A DNA stretch of 49,281 nt from Gammaproteobacteria bacterium. GTDB taxonomy: Bacteria; Pseudomonadota; Gammaproteobacteria; Pseudomonadales; Azotimanducaceae. Below the pieces are notes generated by a model. That model ran no database searches. It worked only from the letters and a program-made list of their open reading frames with translations, and was not told where the DNA came from. The position numbers and the translations under genes were made by a program. Location of the stretch: contig JABGTE010000022.1 in the NCBI GenBank assembly GCA_018647445.1, positions 1 through 49,281 on the forward strand, in the 5' to 3' direction. Shown piece by piece: positions 1 to 7,940 of the stretch; within the stretch, counting starts at the first letter, position 1; every line of letters begins with the position of its first letter.

Positions 1-336
1 CGTCGCCGGGATCCTGCCCTGATCATAGCCAAGCCAGGTGTAACCAGCTTCTAACTTCCCCGCCTTCACGCTCTCGGTAATACTAAAGGCTGGGACCAGC
101 ATGCCCGGCTCATAGACATCCAGCAGCACCCGCCCGCCTGAGGCACGACTCAGTTGCTCTGAAACATATAAAATATTGTCGCCCAATGCCGGCAAGTGTG
201 TGCCAAACGCCACAGGGGTTCGCCACTTAATCTGTGGTGCCTCAACAGCGGTAATCTTGTTCTGAATCGGCGTCGTCGACCGAAGACTGAGGGCGCCGAC
301 AAGACCCAACAGAAATGCCATACTGATCGCAATCAT
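1..336 (-). CDS. TRAP transporter substrate-binding protein (DctP type), N-terminal part
   Basis: Absent from the ORF track because the frame runs off the window edge. The minus frame is open from the ATG at 336 to base 1 (112 codons). It begins with a hydrophobic signal-like segment (MIAISMAFLLGLVGA). The mature part follows with IKWRTPVAFGTHLPALGDN and LSRASGGRVLLDVYEPGMLVP, a pattern typical of periplasmic DctP receptors of TRAP transporters. Such receptors capture carboxylates, amino acids or osmolytes and pass them to the DctQM membrane subunits. Those genes would lie outside the window. There is no other start upstream before an in-frame stop. The substrate cannot be told. The family call is fairly firm from the N-terminal pattern only. 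Confidence 0.72.
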   Translation of the reverse strand, partial: MIAISMAFLLGLVGALSLRSTTPIQNKITAVEAPQIKWRTPVAFGTHLPALGDNILYVSEQLSRASGGRVLLDVYEPGMLVPAFSITESVKAGKLEAGYTWLGYDQGRIPAT

Positions 337-430
337 TGCAGTTTGATTAGTCCAAGGATTCTTGATCGCTTTGCCCCTTTTTGCCCGCTCGAATGCTCTA
401 TACTAACGCAACGCGATAACGCTGCCATCT

Positions 431-1357
431 ATGACGCCAGAACAATTTACACAGGCACTCAGCCACACGCCCGAATCTTTTTCGGTGATGGTCAAAGACG
501 TTCCGATACAGTATCGGCGCTGGCCAAAGCCCAATGCGCCTGGGGTCTTACTGGTTCATGGTCACGCCGCGCACGCTCGGTGGTGGGACCACATTGGTCC
601 AGCATTGCATCATCGATTCGATGTCTCCGCGATTGACCTGTCTGGCGCTGGCGATAGCCCGCACAGAGCAACCTACTCATCCCGCTTATTCGCCGAAGAA
701 ATGAAGGCGGTCACACACCATGCAGGTTATGCGTCGCCGATCATCATTGCGCACAGTTTTGGCGGCACCCTTGCTCGGGTTGCTTGTTTTCTAAACCCTC
801 ATTGGGCACAACAGCTGATCTTGATAGATTCGGTCATACCGTCTAGCTCGCCAATCAGGCTGGACAGCTCGAAAGACGTCAAGACACCGTCAAAACCGGA
901 ACGGCAGAGCAGCCGTCCAGCCCGGGTGTATGCGACACGGCCGATTGCGATGAAACGCTTTCGACTAACTCCGCGACAGCCTTTAAGGCACCCTCATATT
1001 ATCGCGCACATCGCCCACCATTCTTTCCGTGAATCAGAGGCAGGTTTTGTATTCAAGTTTGATCGCGCAGTCTTTAACAAGATAACACCGGCGCCGGACT
1101 TACCCACCGGATCCCAGATGATGGCTCGCCTTCAAACTAAGACCAGCTTAGTGATTGGCCGCAAGAGTGTGTTTTTTGACTCGGCAAGCCCGCTTGGTGA
1201 GAAAAATTTATCAACCGCGACCAAACATCTTGCAAACCATCAGATAAAAATGATCGACGACGCCGGGCATCATTTGATGGTTGATCAGCCTCTGTCCACA
1301 ATCGAGACCCTTTTAGCGCTTACCACTGACTCGGCCGAAGGCCCTGATCGACGGTAA
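431..1357 (+). CDS. alpha/beta hydrolase
   Basis: A 308-residue alpha/beta-hydrolase-fold protein. The oxyanion-hole strand is LLVHGHAAHARWW (about residues 40-52). The nucleophile elbow is AHSFGG with Ser109, the first Gly of GxSxG being Ala, a common variant. The catalytic His lies in DDAGHHLMVDQP near residue 281. An acidic third member is not assigned. No signal peptide is seen, so it should be cytoplasmic. Substrate is unknown: esters, lactones or C-C bonds are all possible for this fold. A TATACT box at 399-404 could be its -10 element. Its 3' end overlaps the convergent dioxygenase gene by 38 bp. Confidence 0.85.
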   Translation: MTPEQFTQALSHTPESFSVMVKDVPIQYRRWPKPNAPGVLLVHGHAAHARWWDHIGPALHHRFDVSAIDLSGAGDSPHRATYSSRLFAEEMKAVTHHAGYASPIIIAHSFGGTLARVACFLNPHWAQQLILIDSVIPSSSPIRLDSSKDVKTPSKPERQSSRPARVYATRPIAMKRFRLTPRQPLRHPHIIAHIAHHSFRESEAGFVFKFDRAVFNKITPAPDLPTGSQMMARLQTKTSLVIGRKSVFFDSASPLGEKNLSTATKHLANHQIKMIDDAGHHLMVDQPLSTIETLLALTTDSAEGPDRR

Positions 1358-2150
1358 TGCGCTGCATTTTTCGTGACTGTGGCCAATAATCATTAACAGG
1401 TTTGTGTTGGGTGATTCGATTGTCCCAAAAAGCAATCGAGTCTTTTTCCCAAGTAAATCGACAGGTGTGCTCCGGCAGAATCATATGCGCAAACAAAAAA
1501 TTAAGTAACGCATCGCTTTCAGTTTGTTGGAGCCCTTTGATCCGAGCGGTAAAAAGCGGATTAACATATAAACCGCGCACGCCACTTTCAGGGTGGGTAA
1601 TCACCACGGGGTGCTCAACCGACGGATTATCGATCACCATCTGTGCTAATCGATCCTGCCCACCGGGCTCTGCCAAAGACTCTTTAAACCCGAAACTGAA
1701 ATCATGAATCGCAACCAAATCCTCGAGCAGATCTTTCATGATCTGAGACAAACTCTCATAAGCCGCCGATAGGCTCGCGAAAAGGGTGTCGCCACCCCGC
1801 TCGGGAATAGACTGGCCGTGTAGGATAGAACCCAACGGCGGGCAAGCCCGAAACGTCATATCGGTATGCCACACTTCAATTTTTGAAGGATTTTCTCGAT
1901 CATTCTCAAGGATTGTGATCGCAGGGAACCCCGCGGCATGCGGATAAGCCTCATGATACTGCGGCTCGCCGAAAGCAGTGGCCAGCGCCATATGCTGCTC
2001 AGGCGACAATGCTTGGTTTCGGAAAAATAGAACTTGGTGCTCTAAAAGCGCTTGTTTGAGATCGCTCAACACCGCAGCCGATAGAGGCGCCGTGAGATCA
2101 ACCCCTGTAATCAGCCCGCCCAGGGCACCAGACACGCGTTTGCATTCCAT
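1320..2150 (-). CDS. TauD/TfdA-family Fe(II)/2-oxoglutarate-dependent dioxygenase
   Basis: A 276-residue dioxygenase of the TauD/TfdA family. It would use Fe(II), O2 and 2-oxoglutarate to hydroxylate a small substrate. The iron-binding HxD is in VWHTDMTF (His95, Asp97). The distal His is in TQHKPVND (about 249), and Arg264 in KMQRITV would bind the 2-oxoglutarate carboxylate. I start at the ATG at 2150 rather than the track start at 2195, which is a TTG with no ribosome site. The 2150 ATG is preceded by AAAGGAAAT at good spacing and begins the conserved strand (CKRVSGALGGLITGVDL). The family includes taurine, alkylsulfate and herbicide dioxygenases, and the true substrate is not readable. Its 3' end overlaps the alpha/beta hydrolase gene tail to tail. 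Confidence 0.9.
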   Translation of the reverse strand: MECKRVSGALGGLITGVDLTAPLSAAVLSDLKQALLEHQVLFFRNQALSPEQHMALATAFGEPQYHEAYPHAAGFPAITILENDRENPSKIEVWHTDMTFRACPPLGSILHGQSIPERGGDTLFASLSAAYESLSQIMKDLLEDLVAIHDFSFGFKESLAEPGGQDRLAQMVIDNPSVEHPVVITHPESGVRGLYVNPLFTARIKGLQQTESDALLNFLFAHMILPEHTCRFTWEKDSIAFWDNRITQHKPVNDYWPQSRKMQRITVDQGLRPSQW

Positions 2151-2254
2151 GATGACTGATTTCCTTTCGGCTTTAACTTTGCGGTCCTTAGTCAATCCAG
2201 GTGCGTCAATTTAATACCCAGATCACCTGCGTTGCACGCTCTAAACGCCGGAGA

Positions 2255-2425
2255 CTAGCTCTCTGACGCCAATTGCTCGACGAGCGCCTCAGCTTTCGCC
2301 TCGAGTTCAGCCAACAATTCTTTGCTCTTATGGGTCGACAAAGCAACCACTCGATTGGGTCCTAACTTCCGCAAACCGGCTAAGATTTCAGAAGCATTTG
2401 CTTTCGCTTGCCCAATTTGACTCAT
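2255..2425 (-). CDS. small helical hypothetical protein (56 aa)
   Basis: Too short for the ORF track. The ATG at 2425 is preceded by AGGGTGAG at about 6 bases. The frame ends at TAG (2255-2257) and gives 56 residues starting MSQIGQAKANASEIL. The second half, KSKELLAELEAKAEALVEQLA, is a strongly predicted amphipathic helix. The protein is soluble, with no Cys and no known motif. It lies 100 bp upstream of the dioxygenase start on the same strand and may be co-transcribed. I do not recognise the family. The good ribosome site and the coding-like composition are the only support. Confidence 0.5.
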   Translation of the reverse strand: MSQIGQAKANASEILAGLRKLGPNRVVALSTHKSKELLAELEAKAEALVEQLASES

Positions 2426-2522
2426 CCTGCTCACCCTGTATATTCATGCACTTGGCGCGCATGATAACGGATTTGCGCGTTGCAATCATCAAGACAAATA
2501 GCAATTCAATGGAGAAAAGCGC

Positions 2523-2801
2523 TTGGCACCAACAACCCTGCAGAGCGAGCATCGCGGCGCAAAACTAGCCCTCACCTATCGAACTGATGGCCATGCCCAG
2601 CTGATCGTCAATGGTTTGGTTCGAGACGAAGGCAAAAGCTTGACCCGACTCAAACTACAGAGCGTCGTTCAGACAGATTATGAATGGCATGAGCAAATCA
2701 GCGGAACCTTTGATCGCAAGGACCAATCGGTTCGACTAACCTTATTGATGAGCGACGTAGAAATCGCAACCGGCGATTTTGATTTGGGGCTAGATAGCTG
2801 A
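2523..2801 (+). CDS. hypothetical protein, translationally coupled to the PdxH-like gene
   Basis: A 92-residue protein with a probable TTG start at 2523, preceded by GGAG at 8 bases. The sequence reads as a small beta-rich domain: alternating hydrophobic strands such as AKLALTYRTDGHAQLIVNG and SVRLTLLMSDVEIATGDFDL, with no signal peptide or membrane segment. I do not recognise a family. Its TGA shares bases with the ATG of the next gene (TGATG at 2799-2803), so the two are almost certainly one translationally coupled operon. It may partner the flavoprotein, which is inference from position only. Confidence 0.7.
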   Translation: MAPTTLQSEHRGAKLALTYRTDGHAQLIVNGLVRDEGKSLTRLKLQSVVQTDYEWHEQISGTFDRKDQSVRLTLLMSDVEIATGDFDLGLDS

Positions 2802-3388
2802 TGCACATTATCGAGCAGCTGCAAGCTGACCAGACTGCCGCCAATGCCCAACAGGATCCAAACGCCAACATCTGTTTTTTTGCGACGGTGGATGCCGCCG
2901 GCTCACCTCAGGTCCGCACGCTGGTTTTGCGTCATATTGCTGACGCAGGCATCACGTTATTTGTCAATACCAGCAGCCCTAAATGGCAACAGCTATTGAA
3001 ACAACCGCGCTGTCAGGCACTTCTTTGGTACCCCAGTCTCCAAATCCAATATCGCCTGAGCGGAATCGCGGAAGGCCTCGCTAGCGAGACGATTCAAGAC
3101 AATTGGCATAAGCGCCCCCTGCGCGCCAAGCTTTTGGACTATTTCTACGACAGGACCTCGCCGCAAAGCAGTCGAATGACCTCTCGAGCCGATTTCCTCG
3201 AGCAATTTGAGGCTTTGTCACAACGCGTTGCGCCAGCGGACCTAAAACCGAGCGATGCCGCCATTGGGCTATTAGTTCAGCTGGATCAAATTGAACGCCT
3301 GGATCTGTCTCAGAACGATTTACCCCACGAGCGCACTGTGTTTGAGCACACCGAAAACGACTGGATCGCCCACGCGCTTGTCCCATAA
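2801..3388 (+). CDS. PdxH-like FMN-binding split-barrel protein
   Basis: A 195-residue member of the pyridoxamine-5'-phosphate oxidase-like flavin split-barrel superfamily. The core strand is ICFFATVDAAGSPQVRTLVLRHI (about residues 24-46), corresponding to the FMN-contacting part of PdxH. The protein ends with a PdxH-like tail (HERTVFEHTENDWIAHALVP). It is shorter than classical PdxH (about 215 residues) and lacks several of its substrate-binding signatures, so it may belong to a PdxH-like side family rather than make pyridoxal phosphate. It is coupled to the small gene before it. A strong promoter and a candidate small RNA begin just after its stop codon. Confidence 0.75.
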   Translation: MHIIEQLQADQTAANAQQDPNANICFFATVDAAGSPQVRTLVLRHIADAGITLFVNTSSPKWQQLLKQPRCQALLWYPSLQIQYRLSGIAEGLASETIQDNWHKRPLRAKLLDYFYDRTSPQSSRMTSRADFLEQFEALSQRVAPADLKPSDAAIGLLVQLDQIERLDLSQNDLPHERTVFEHTENDWIAHALVP

Positions 3389-3410
3389 GACGCAAAAATG
3401 ACAAAACCCT

Positions 3411-3439
3411 TTGACTCCGGGCTTGATTGGAATTACATT
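3411..3439 (+). promoter_or_regulatory. strong sigma-70 promoter for an orphan transcript
   Basis: TTGACT (3411-3416), exactly 17 bases, then TACATT (3434-3439). It lies just downstream of the PdxH-like gene and points into a stretch with no recognisable coding sequence. Transcription would start near 3446. Confidence 0.6.
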
Positions 3440-3445
3440 TTTACT

Positions 3446-3633
3446 CGAACTTTGAAGCGCAGACGTTCTAACCAGGGGGAACCTCCAGCGCGCCTTTTAA
3501 TCCCCTGACCGCAAAGGAGGTGATCCCATCAATAGTCAGTCTATGAGGGGCGCCTCCGAGTTAAATTAACTCGGAGTCCGCTCCCACACGTTAAGACAGA
3601 GCCCCGAAGTGCCTTGGCATTTTGGGGCTTTTT
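3446..3633 (+). ncRNA. candidate small non-coding RNA with anti-SD-complementary segment
   Basis: About 188 bases lie between a good promoter (3411-3439) and a strong intrinsic terminator (3600-3633). No ORF of useful length is present. The only reading after an ATG is the octapeptide frame at 3542. The segment AAGGAGGTGATCC (near 3515-3527) is a perfect complement of the 3' end of 16S rRNA but has no start codon at usable spacing. Two mutually exclusive pairings are possible: AGGGG with CCCCT, or GGGGGAACCTCC with GGAGGTGATCCC. A palindromic hairpin, CTCCGAGTTAA/TTAACTCGGAG, follows. I do not recognise the RNA. Function is open. Confidence 0.45.
3600..3633 (+). terminator. intrinsic terminator
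   Basis: AGCCCCGAAGTGCC / GGCATTTTGGGGCT forms a stem of about 13 pairs (two G-T) with a small loop, followed by TTTTT. It ends the candidate small RNA and would also stop read-through from the PdxH-like gene. Confidence 0.8.
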
Positions 3634-3754
3634 AATGCCCGCCACAGACCTGCAAAACTCTGATAGGGCATTACACCAACGAGGTCCGTGTAATGTTGGC
3701 AACCGCACTGCTTTGCGATTCATTAAATTAGGATAAGTCGCAGGGCTCAGAGCC

Positions 3755-4678
3755 TTAGGGGCCCTCAATTCTTTTGATGCCAGCCAGATGATTAAAACAG
3801 GTTGATATCGCTGTGCTCAAGAACTCTTGCATAAACGGATCCTCGAGTTGCTCGCGACGGACGGCGGCATAAAGTCGTCCCCAAAGGCCGTTTTCCGACA
3901 GTCGCTTCGCGGTTAGTAACTCGTTTGCCAAATACTCTGTCAAAGCCCAATTTGGAAGACACGTGACGCCCCGACCGCTTGCGACCAATTGCACTATCAT
4001 TGGCGTCAGTTCGGCATTTCGAATCTCAGCCGGGTCGACCCCGGCCGGGTCGAGAAACTGGGTAAAAATATCCAATCGGTCTCGATCAACGGGATAGGTG
4101 ATGAGGGTTTGATCCGCCAAATCCAGTGGGTTGATAACGGTCTTCTGGCTCAACGCGTGCCGATTCGACACAGCCAACATCGCTTCGTATTCGAACAAGG
4201 GCTCGTAGTGAATATCGGGTAGGTCAATCGGATCCGAGGTAATCACGAGGTCAAGATCCCCTCGCGCTAAAGCCGGCAACGGCGTAAAACTAAATCCGCC
4301 GATCAAATCCAATTCCACTTCAGGCCAATTCAAACGGTAGGCTTCGATACAGGGCACCAGCCACTGAAAACAAGAATGGCACTCAATGCAAATGTGCAGC
4401 CGACCGGCCTCACCCTGCGTTAATCTCGCGATATCTCGCTCAGCAGCTTTAAATTCGGGCGCTACCAGGTCTGCAAGCGCCAGTAACCGGCGACCGGCGC
4501 TCGTGAACCTAGGCGGCTTAGTCTTCCGAATAAAGAGCGTACAGTTTAGCCGATCCTCAAGATCTTTAATTTGATGTGATAAGGCGGATTGCGTTAAGTG
4601 CAGCACCTCTGCAGCTTCAACCAAACTACCCATTTCTCGAAGCGCCTTTAACGTTTTTAAATGCCTCAGCTCAAGCAT
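3755..4678 (-). CDS. metR: MetR, LysR-type regulator of methionine biosynthesis
   Basis: A LysR-family regulator that matches E. coli MetR closely from memory. The N-terminus MLELRHLKTLKALREMGS corresponds to MIEVKHLKTLQALRNCGS, and TQSALSHQIKDLE is the winged-helix recognition region. IECHSCFQWL and the LITYPVDRDRLDIF stretch lie in the homocysteine-sensing domain. I start at the ATG at 4678, which fits MetR; the track start at 4702 adds eight residues without a ribosome site. The usual divergent partner metE is absent; the divergent neighbour is a glycosyltransferase operon. A MetR-like site lies upstream. The SAM-II-controlled sulfhydrylase at 14.8-16.0 kb could be one of its pathway partners, which is inference. 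Confidence 0.92.
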   Translation of the reverse strand: MLELRHLKTLKALREMGSLVEAAEVLHLTQSALSHQIKDLEDRLNCTLFIRKTKPPRFTSAGRRLLALADLVAPEFKAAERDIARLTQGEAGRLHICIECHSCFQWLVPCIEAYRLNWPEVELDLIGGFSFTPLPALARGDLDLVITSDPIDLPDIHYEPLFEYEAMLAVSNRHALSQKTVINPLDLADQTLITYPVDRDRLDIFTQFLDPAGVDPAEIRNAELTPMIVQLVASGRGVTCLPNWALTEYLANELLTAKRLSENGLWGRLYAAVRREQLEDPFMQEFLSTAISTCFNHLAGIKRIEGP

Positions 4679-4720
4679 GCTTACCAAATGATTAAAATTC
4701 ATGGTTATAGTACTAAATCA

Positions 4721-4733
4721 CGAAAAAAATTCA
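4721..4733. promoter_or_regulatory. possible MetR binding site
   Basis: CGAAAAAAATTCA matches the MetR consensus TGAANNNNNTTCA at all but one position. It lies 43 bases upstream of the metR start, where autoregulation would be expected. The run of A makes chance matches easier. Confidence 0.35.
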
Positions 4734-4857
4734 ATTACCTCCCCATATTTTCGAAATAAAACCGCTCCACTTAGCCTGCTGGTCGCATTTTAGGCTCAAA
4801 ATTTATACTATTGCGCGGAATTTCTTAACGCTGTGTGAGCTGTTATTGCCCCCAAAA

Positions 4858-4870
4858 GTCTACGGTAGAC
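4858..4870. promoter_or_regulatory. perfect 13-bp palindrome upstream of the GT4 operon
   Basis: GTCTACGGTAGAC is a perfect dyad (6-bp arms, 1-bp centre) about 45 bases before the glycosyltransferase ATG. A TATACT box at 4804-4809 could be the -10 element of the same unit. This may be an operator. No known regulator is recognised. Confidence 0.3.
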
Positions 4871-4914
4871 TCAGATAACGGCATGCACCGCGTCCAAGCG
4901 GGATTGCGCGAAAT

Positions 4915-6150
4915 ATGAAAATTTGTCTGCTGGGTTATCGCAGCAATCCTTACAGCGGCGGTCAGGGCATTTATCTTCGTCACCTAGGCCTAGCACTCAT
5001 CGCCGCCGGTCACCAAGTCGATGTCATTTCGGGCCCGCCCTATCCTGATCTGGACCCTCGAATTAAACTGATCAAGCTTCCGAGCCTTGACCTCTATGCC
5101 ACCCCCGATCATATCCGGGCTTTTAAGTGGGGTTACTTACGATCGGTAACCGATTTGATCGAGTATGTTGATACCGTGTTTGGAGGCTTCCCAGAGCCTT
5201 ATACCTTCGGCCGCAGACTCATTCGCTATTTTGATCAACATCAACCTCAATACGACATCGTTCACGACAATCAGAGCTTGTGTTACGGCGTTCTTGCACT
5301 CCAAGAAAAAGGCTACCCCGTGATCACAACGGTTCATCACCCTATCACCCGAGATTTAGAGATTGCACTCTCCGAAACCACCGATTGGGGCATGCGATTA
5401 TTAATCAAACGCTGGCACTCGTTCCTTTCAATGCAAACCAAAGTGATTCGCAAGCTGACGCATCTCGTTAGCGTGTCGGACGCGGCTAGAAAAGATATTG
5501 CCGATGCGTTTGATGTGGATGCCCAACGCATCCATGTCGTGCACAACGGCATCGACCTAAACCGATTCAAGCCCATGCCGGAGATCACTCGGGCACCACA
5601 TCGACTGATGACAACCGCCAGTGCGGATGCACCGCTCAAAGGCGTTCAGTACCTGCTCAAGGCACTCGCTGAAGTCGCAAAGGTTGTTCCCGACGTCACC
5701 CTATGTTTACTCGGAAAACTGAAGCCAGGCGGAGAAACCGAAGCCCTCATCGATGCCTTGAATCTTCGAGATCGGATCGAATTCCACGTCGACATTTCCG
5801 ATGAAGCAATGGTCGCGCTTTATGCGCGCGCAACGATCGCTATTGTTCCGTCGGTTTATGAGGGATTTGGCTTCCCCGCAGGCGAAGCCATGGCCTGCGG
5901 CGTACCCGTTATTTCAACCCGAGGTGGTGCGCTCCCCGAAGTTGTTGGCAATTGCGGGGTTTTAGTTGAACCTAAGGATAGTCAGGGCCTTGCTACGGCA
6001 ATCCTTGATCTTTTAAACCGCCCCGATGAACTTGAACGACTCGCGAGCATCGGCCGCAGGCGGATTGAGCAGCAGTTTCAATGGTCGCGAGCTGCCGCAG
6101 AATTTCTAGCACTGTATCAAACCGTCAACGGATCGCCTCATGTCTCTTGA
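4915..6150 (+). CDS. GT4-family glycosyltransferase
   Basis: A 411-residue retaining glycosyltransferase of the GT-B fold, family 4. The N-terminal acceptor domain opens with MKICLLGYRSNPYSGGQGIYLRHL, containing the glycine-rich acceptor loop. The C-terminal donor domain has HNGIDLNRF and the EX7E motif in SVYEGFGFPAGEAMACGVPVI (Glu316 and Glu324), which binds the nucleotide-sugar. No membrane segment is seen. It is the first gene of a tight three-gene operon, overlapping the following methyltransferase by 11 bp. The neighbours suggest it glycosylates a molecule that is also methylated. The acceptor is unknown; lipid, polyketide-like or carbohydrate acceptors are all possible. Confidence 0.88.
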   Translation: MKICLLGYRSNPYSGGQGIYLRHLGLALIAAGHQVDVISGPPYPDLDPRIKLIKLPSLDLYATPDHIRAFKWGYLRSVTDLIEYVDTVFGGFPEPYTFGRRLIRYFDQHQPQYDIVHDNQSLCYGVLALQEKGYPVITTVHHPITRDLEIALSETTDWGMRLLIKRWHSFLSMQTKVIRKLTHLVSVSDAARKDIADAFDVDAQRIHVVHNGIDLNRFKPMPEITRAPHRLMTTASADAPLKGVQYLLKALAEVAKVVPDVTLCLLGKLKPGGETEALIDALNLRDRIEFHVDISDEAMVALYARATIAIVPSVYEGFGFPAGEAMACGVPVISTRGGALPEVVGNCGVLVEPKDSQGLATAILDLLNRPDELERLASIGRRRIEQQFQWSRAAAEFLALYQTVNGSPHVS

Positions 6151-6883
6151 AACCATTAACGCCAACTTCCTCGATCTAAACCCAGAGGATCTTTTGCTGG
6201 ACTTAGGCAGTGGCGAGGGTCGCCACACGATTTCCTTTGGTCTCAGTCAGAAGATTACCGCCGTGGGTCTCGATTTATCGCATACAGACTTAAAGACCGC
6301 GACTGAAAGACTGTCGGACTTTGAAGATCTGAGCACCACTGAATCACCTAGAGTTTGTTTCACGCAAGGCTCTGGCAATCAACTGCCGTTCAAAGACCAG
6401 CAATTTGATAAGGTCGTCTGCTCTGAAGTGCTTGAACACATTCATGACTACCAAGCGTTCTTGCAGGAAATCAAGCGAGTGATCCGGCCCGGAGGCGTGT
6501 TTGCAGTGAGCGTGCCCGCCGCCTTCCCCGAGTGGGTTTGCTGGAAGCTGAGCGATGCCTACCACGCGATGGAAGGCGGGCACATTAGAATTTTTTCAGC
6601 AAGCACCTTGCATCGAAACATCGAGCAATTAGGTTTCAAACGCTATCGATCTCATAAAGCGCATGCCTTACATGTTCCTTATTGGTGGCTTAAATGCTTG
6701 TTGTGGCGCGCCGACCCACAACACCCGGTGGTCACAACCTATCATCGATTTTTAGTTTGGGATCTTATGAAAAAGCCTTGGATCTCGCGTACCCTGGATC
6801 GCATCTTGAACCCTATCCTGGGAAAATCTATTGTCATGTACTACGTTGCGACAGCGTTAAACCGCCCGAGCCAGAGCGATTAA
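6140..6883 (+). CDS. class I SAM-dependent methyltransferase
   Basis: A 247-residue Rossmann-fold methyltransferase of the UbiE/Methyltransf_11 type. Motif I is LLLDLGSGEGRHT (about residues 18-30), the acidic loop at the end of strand 2 is in GLDLSH, and the later motif is VCSEVLEHIHDYQAFL followed by RVIRPGG. The rest is a family-variable cap (WVCWKLSDAYHAMEGGHIRIFS). The substrate is not readable. It overlaps the glycosyltransferase by 11 bp, and the toroid gene starts two bases after its stop. The three genes are surely co-expressed and probably act on one product. Internal ORFs on both strands are shadows. Confidence 0.88.
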   Translation: MSLETINANFLDLNPEDLLLDLGSGEGRHTISFGLSQKITAVGLDLSHTDLKTATERLSDFEDLSTTESPRVCFTQGSGNQLPFKDQQFDKVVCSEVLEHIHDYQAFLQEIKRVIRPGGVFAVSVPAAFPEWVCWKLSDAYHAMEGGHIRIFSASTLHRNIEQLGFKRYRSHKAHALHVPYWWLKCLLWRADPQHPVVTTYHRFLVWDLMKKPWISRTLDRILNPILGKSIVMYYVATALNRPSQSD

Positions 6884-6884
6884 G

Positions 6885-7931
6885 ATGAACCACGCGCCCT
6901 TACAAAAAGACCCGACGCTTGCGAAAATGCTCGATGAAACCGCAGCCTACATTGCCTCAGTTCAAAGCCTAGATGGCTGCATCGCCTGGTTTGTTGGCGG
7001 CAGCGCAGACCCTTGGGACCACATCGAAGCTGCAATGGGTTTGGCAACCAGCGGTCGAATTGATGCGGCAAAAAGCGCCTACAATTTCCTTGCCGAGCAG
7101 CAGCTTGCTAATGGCGGTTGGTTTGTCACTTATGAACAGGGTAAGCCCAAAGACACCAGTCGAGTCGAATCAAATTTCGTGGCCTACATCGCAACCGGCA
7201 TCTGGCACCTTTATCTGGTGACAGATGACAAAACCGTCCTCACCACCTACTGGCCCATGGTGGCAAGGGCAATGCAATTGGTGGTTAGCTTGCAAGGCAC
7301 CTATGGCGAGATCTATTGGGCCATTGATTCCGAAACCGGTGTTCAAGAAGATGCTCTCGTTACGGGATGTAGCTCCATTTTCCATAGTCTTGGATGCGCC
7401 ATTGCAATTGCGGATACCCTCCACGCGCCGAGCGCGATGCTCAAACAAACGAGACAAAACCTTAAAACCGCGCTGACTGTTCACCCTGAAGCGTTTGACC
7501 GAACCTGGGAAAGCAAAGCACGGTACTCCATGGATTGGTTTTACCCCGTCCTGACCGGCGTCCTGACTGGATCCGCGGCGCTCGCACATATTGATCAGCG
7601 CTGGGATGAATTTGTCGTCGATCAACTGGGGTGCCGTTGTGTCAACGACCAACCTTGGGTGACGGTGGCCGAGACTTGCGAGCTGGTCATGGCATTAGCC
7701 GTTGCCGGCGATACCGCTCGAGCCAGCACTGTGTTTAGCTGGATTCATCAGTTCCGAGATGACGTCGGTGCCTACTGGACGGGATATGTGTTCCCGGACC
7801 AAGCCATTTGGCCAGAAGAGCGGACCACTTGGACAGCCGGAGCGGTGTTGCTCGCAGCCGATGTTTTGTCAAAACGCACCGCCGGCCATCGGCTATTTTT
7901 ACAGTCTTTAAACCAGACTGCCAACACTTAA
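6885..7931 (+). CDS. alpha/alpha-toroid protein, prenyltransferase/terpene-cyclase-like
   Basis: A 348-residue protein built from repeated helix-pair units such as WDHIEAAMGLATSGR, YNFLAEQQLANGGWFVTY and TWTAGAVLLAADVLS. These are typical of the six-barrel alpha/alpha toroid seen in protein prenyltransferase beta chains, squalene/oxidosqualene cyclases and six-hairpin glycosidases. QxxxGGW-like motifs are present, but I see no DxDD or DDTAE acid motif of true cyclases. Activity as a cyclase is therefore doubtful, and a glycan- or lipid-binding or hydrolysing role is possible. It starts two bases after the methyltransferase stop and ends the operon before a hairpin at 7941-7972. No signal peptide. 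Function unknown. Confidence 0.75.
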   Translation: MNHAPLQKDPTLAKMLDETAAYIASVQSLDGCIAWFVGGSADPWDHIEAAMGLATSGRIDAAKSAYNFLAEQQLANGGWFVTYEQGKPKDTSRVESNFVAYIATGIWHLYLVTDDKTVLTTYWPMVARAMQLVVSLQGTYGEIYWAIDSETGVQEDALVTGCSSIFHSLGCAIAIADTLHAPSAMLKQTRQNLKTALTVHPEAFDRTWESKARYSMDWFYPVLTGVLTGSAALAHIDQRWDEFVVDQLGCRCVNDQPWVTVAETCELVMALAVAGDTARASTVFSWIHQFRDDVGAYWTGYVFPDQAIWPEERTTWTAGAVLLAADVLSKRTAGHRLFLQSLNQTANT

Positions 7932-7940
7932 ACCCGTAGA

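Noticed and set aside
1320-2195. Upstream TTG start of the TauD-type gene at 2195
   Set aside because: No ribosome site there; ATG 2150 has a good one and fits the family N-terminus.
3515-3528. Possible fragment of a 16S rRNA 3' end on the minus strand
   Set aside because: Only the last 13-14 bases match GGATCACCTCCTT; flanking helix 45 sequence is absent, so it is not an rRNA remnant.
3541-3768. 75-codon minus-strand ORF downstream of metR
   Set aside because: It crosses the strong intrinsic terminator and the palindrome, overlaps the metR end and has no recognisable domain.
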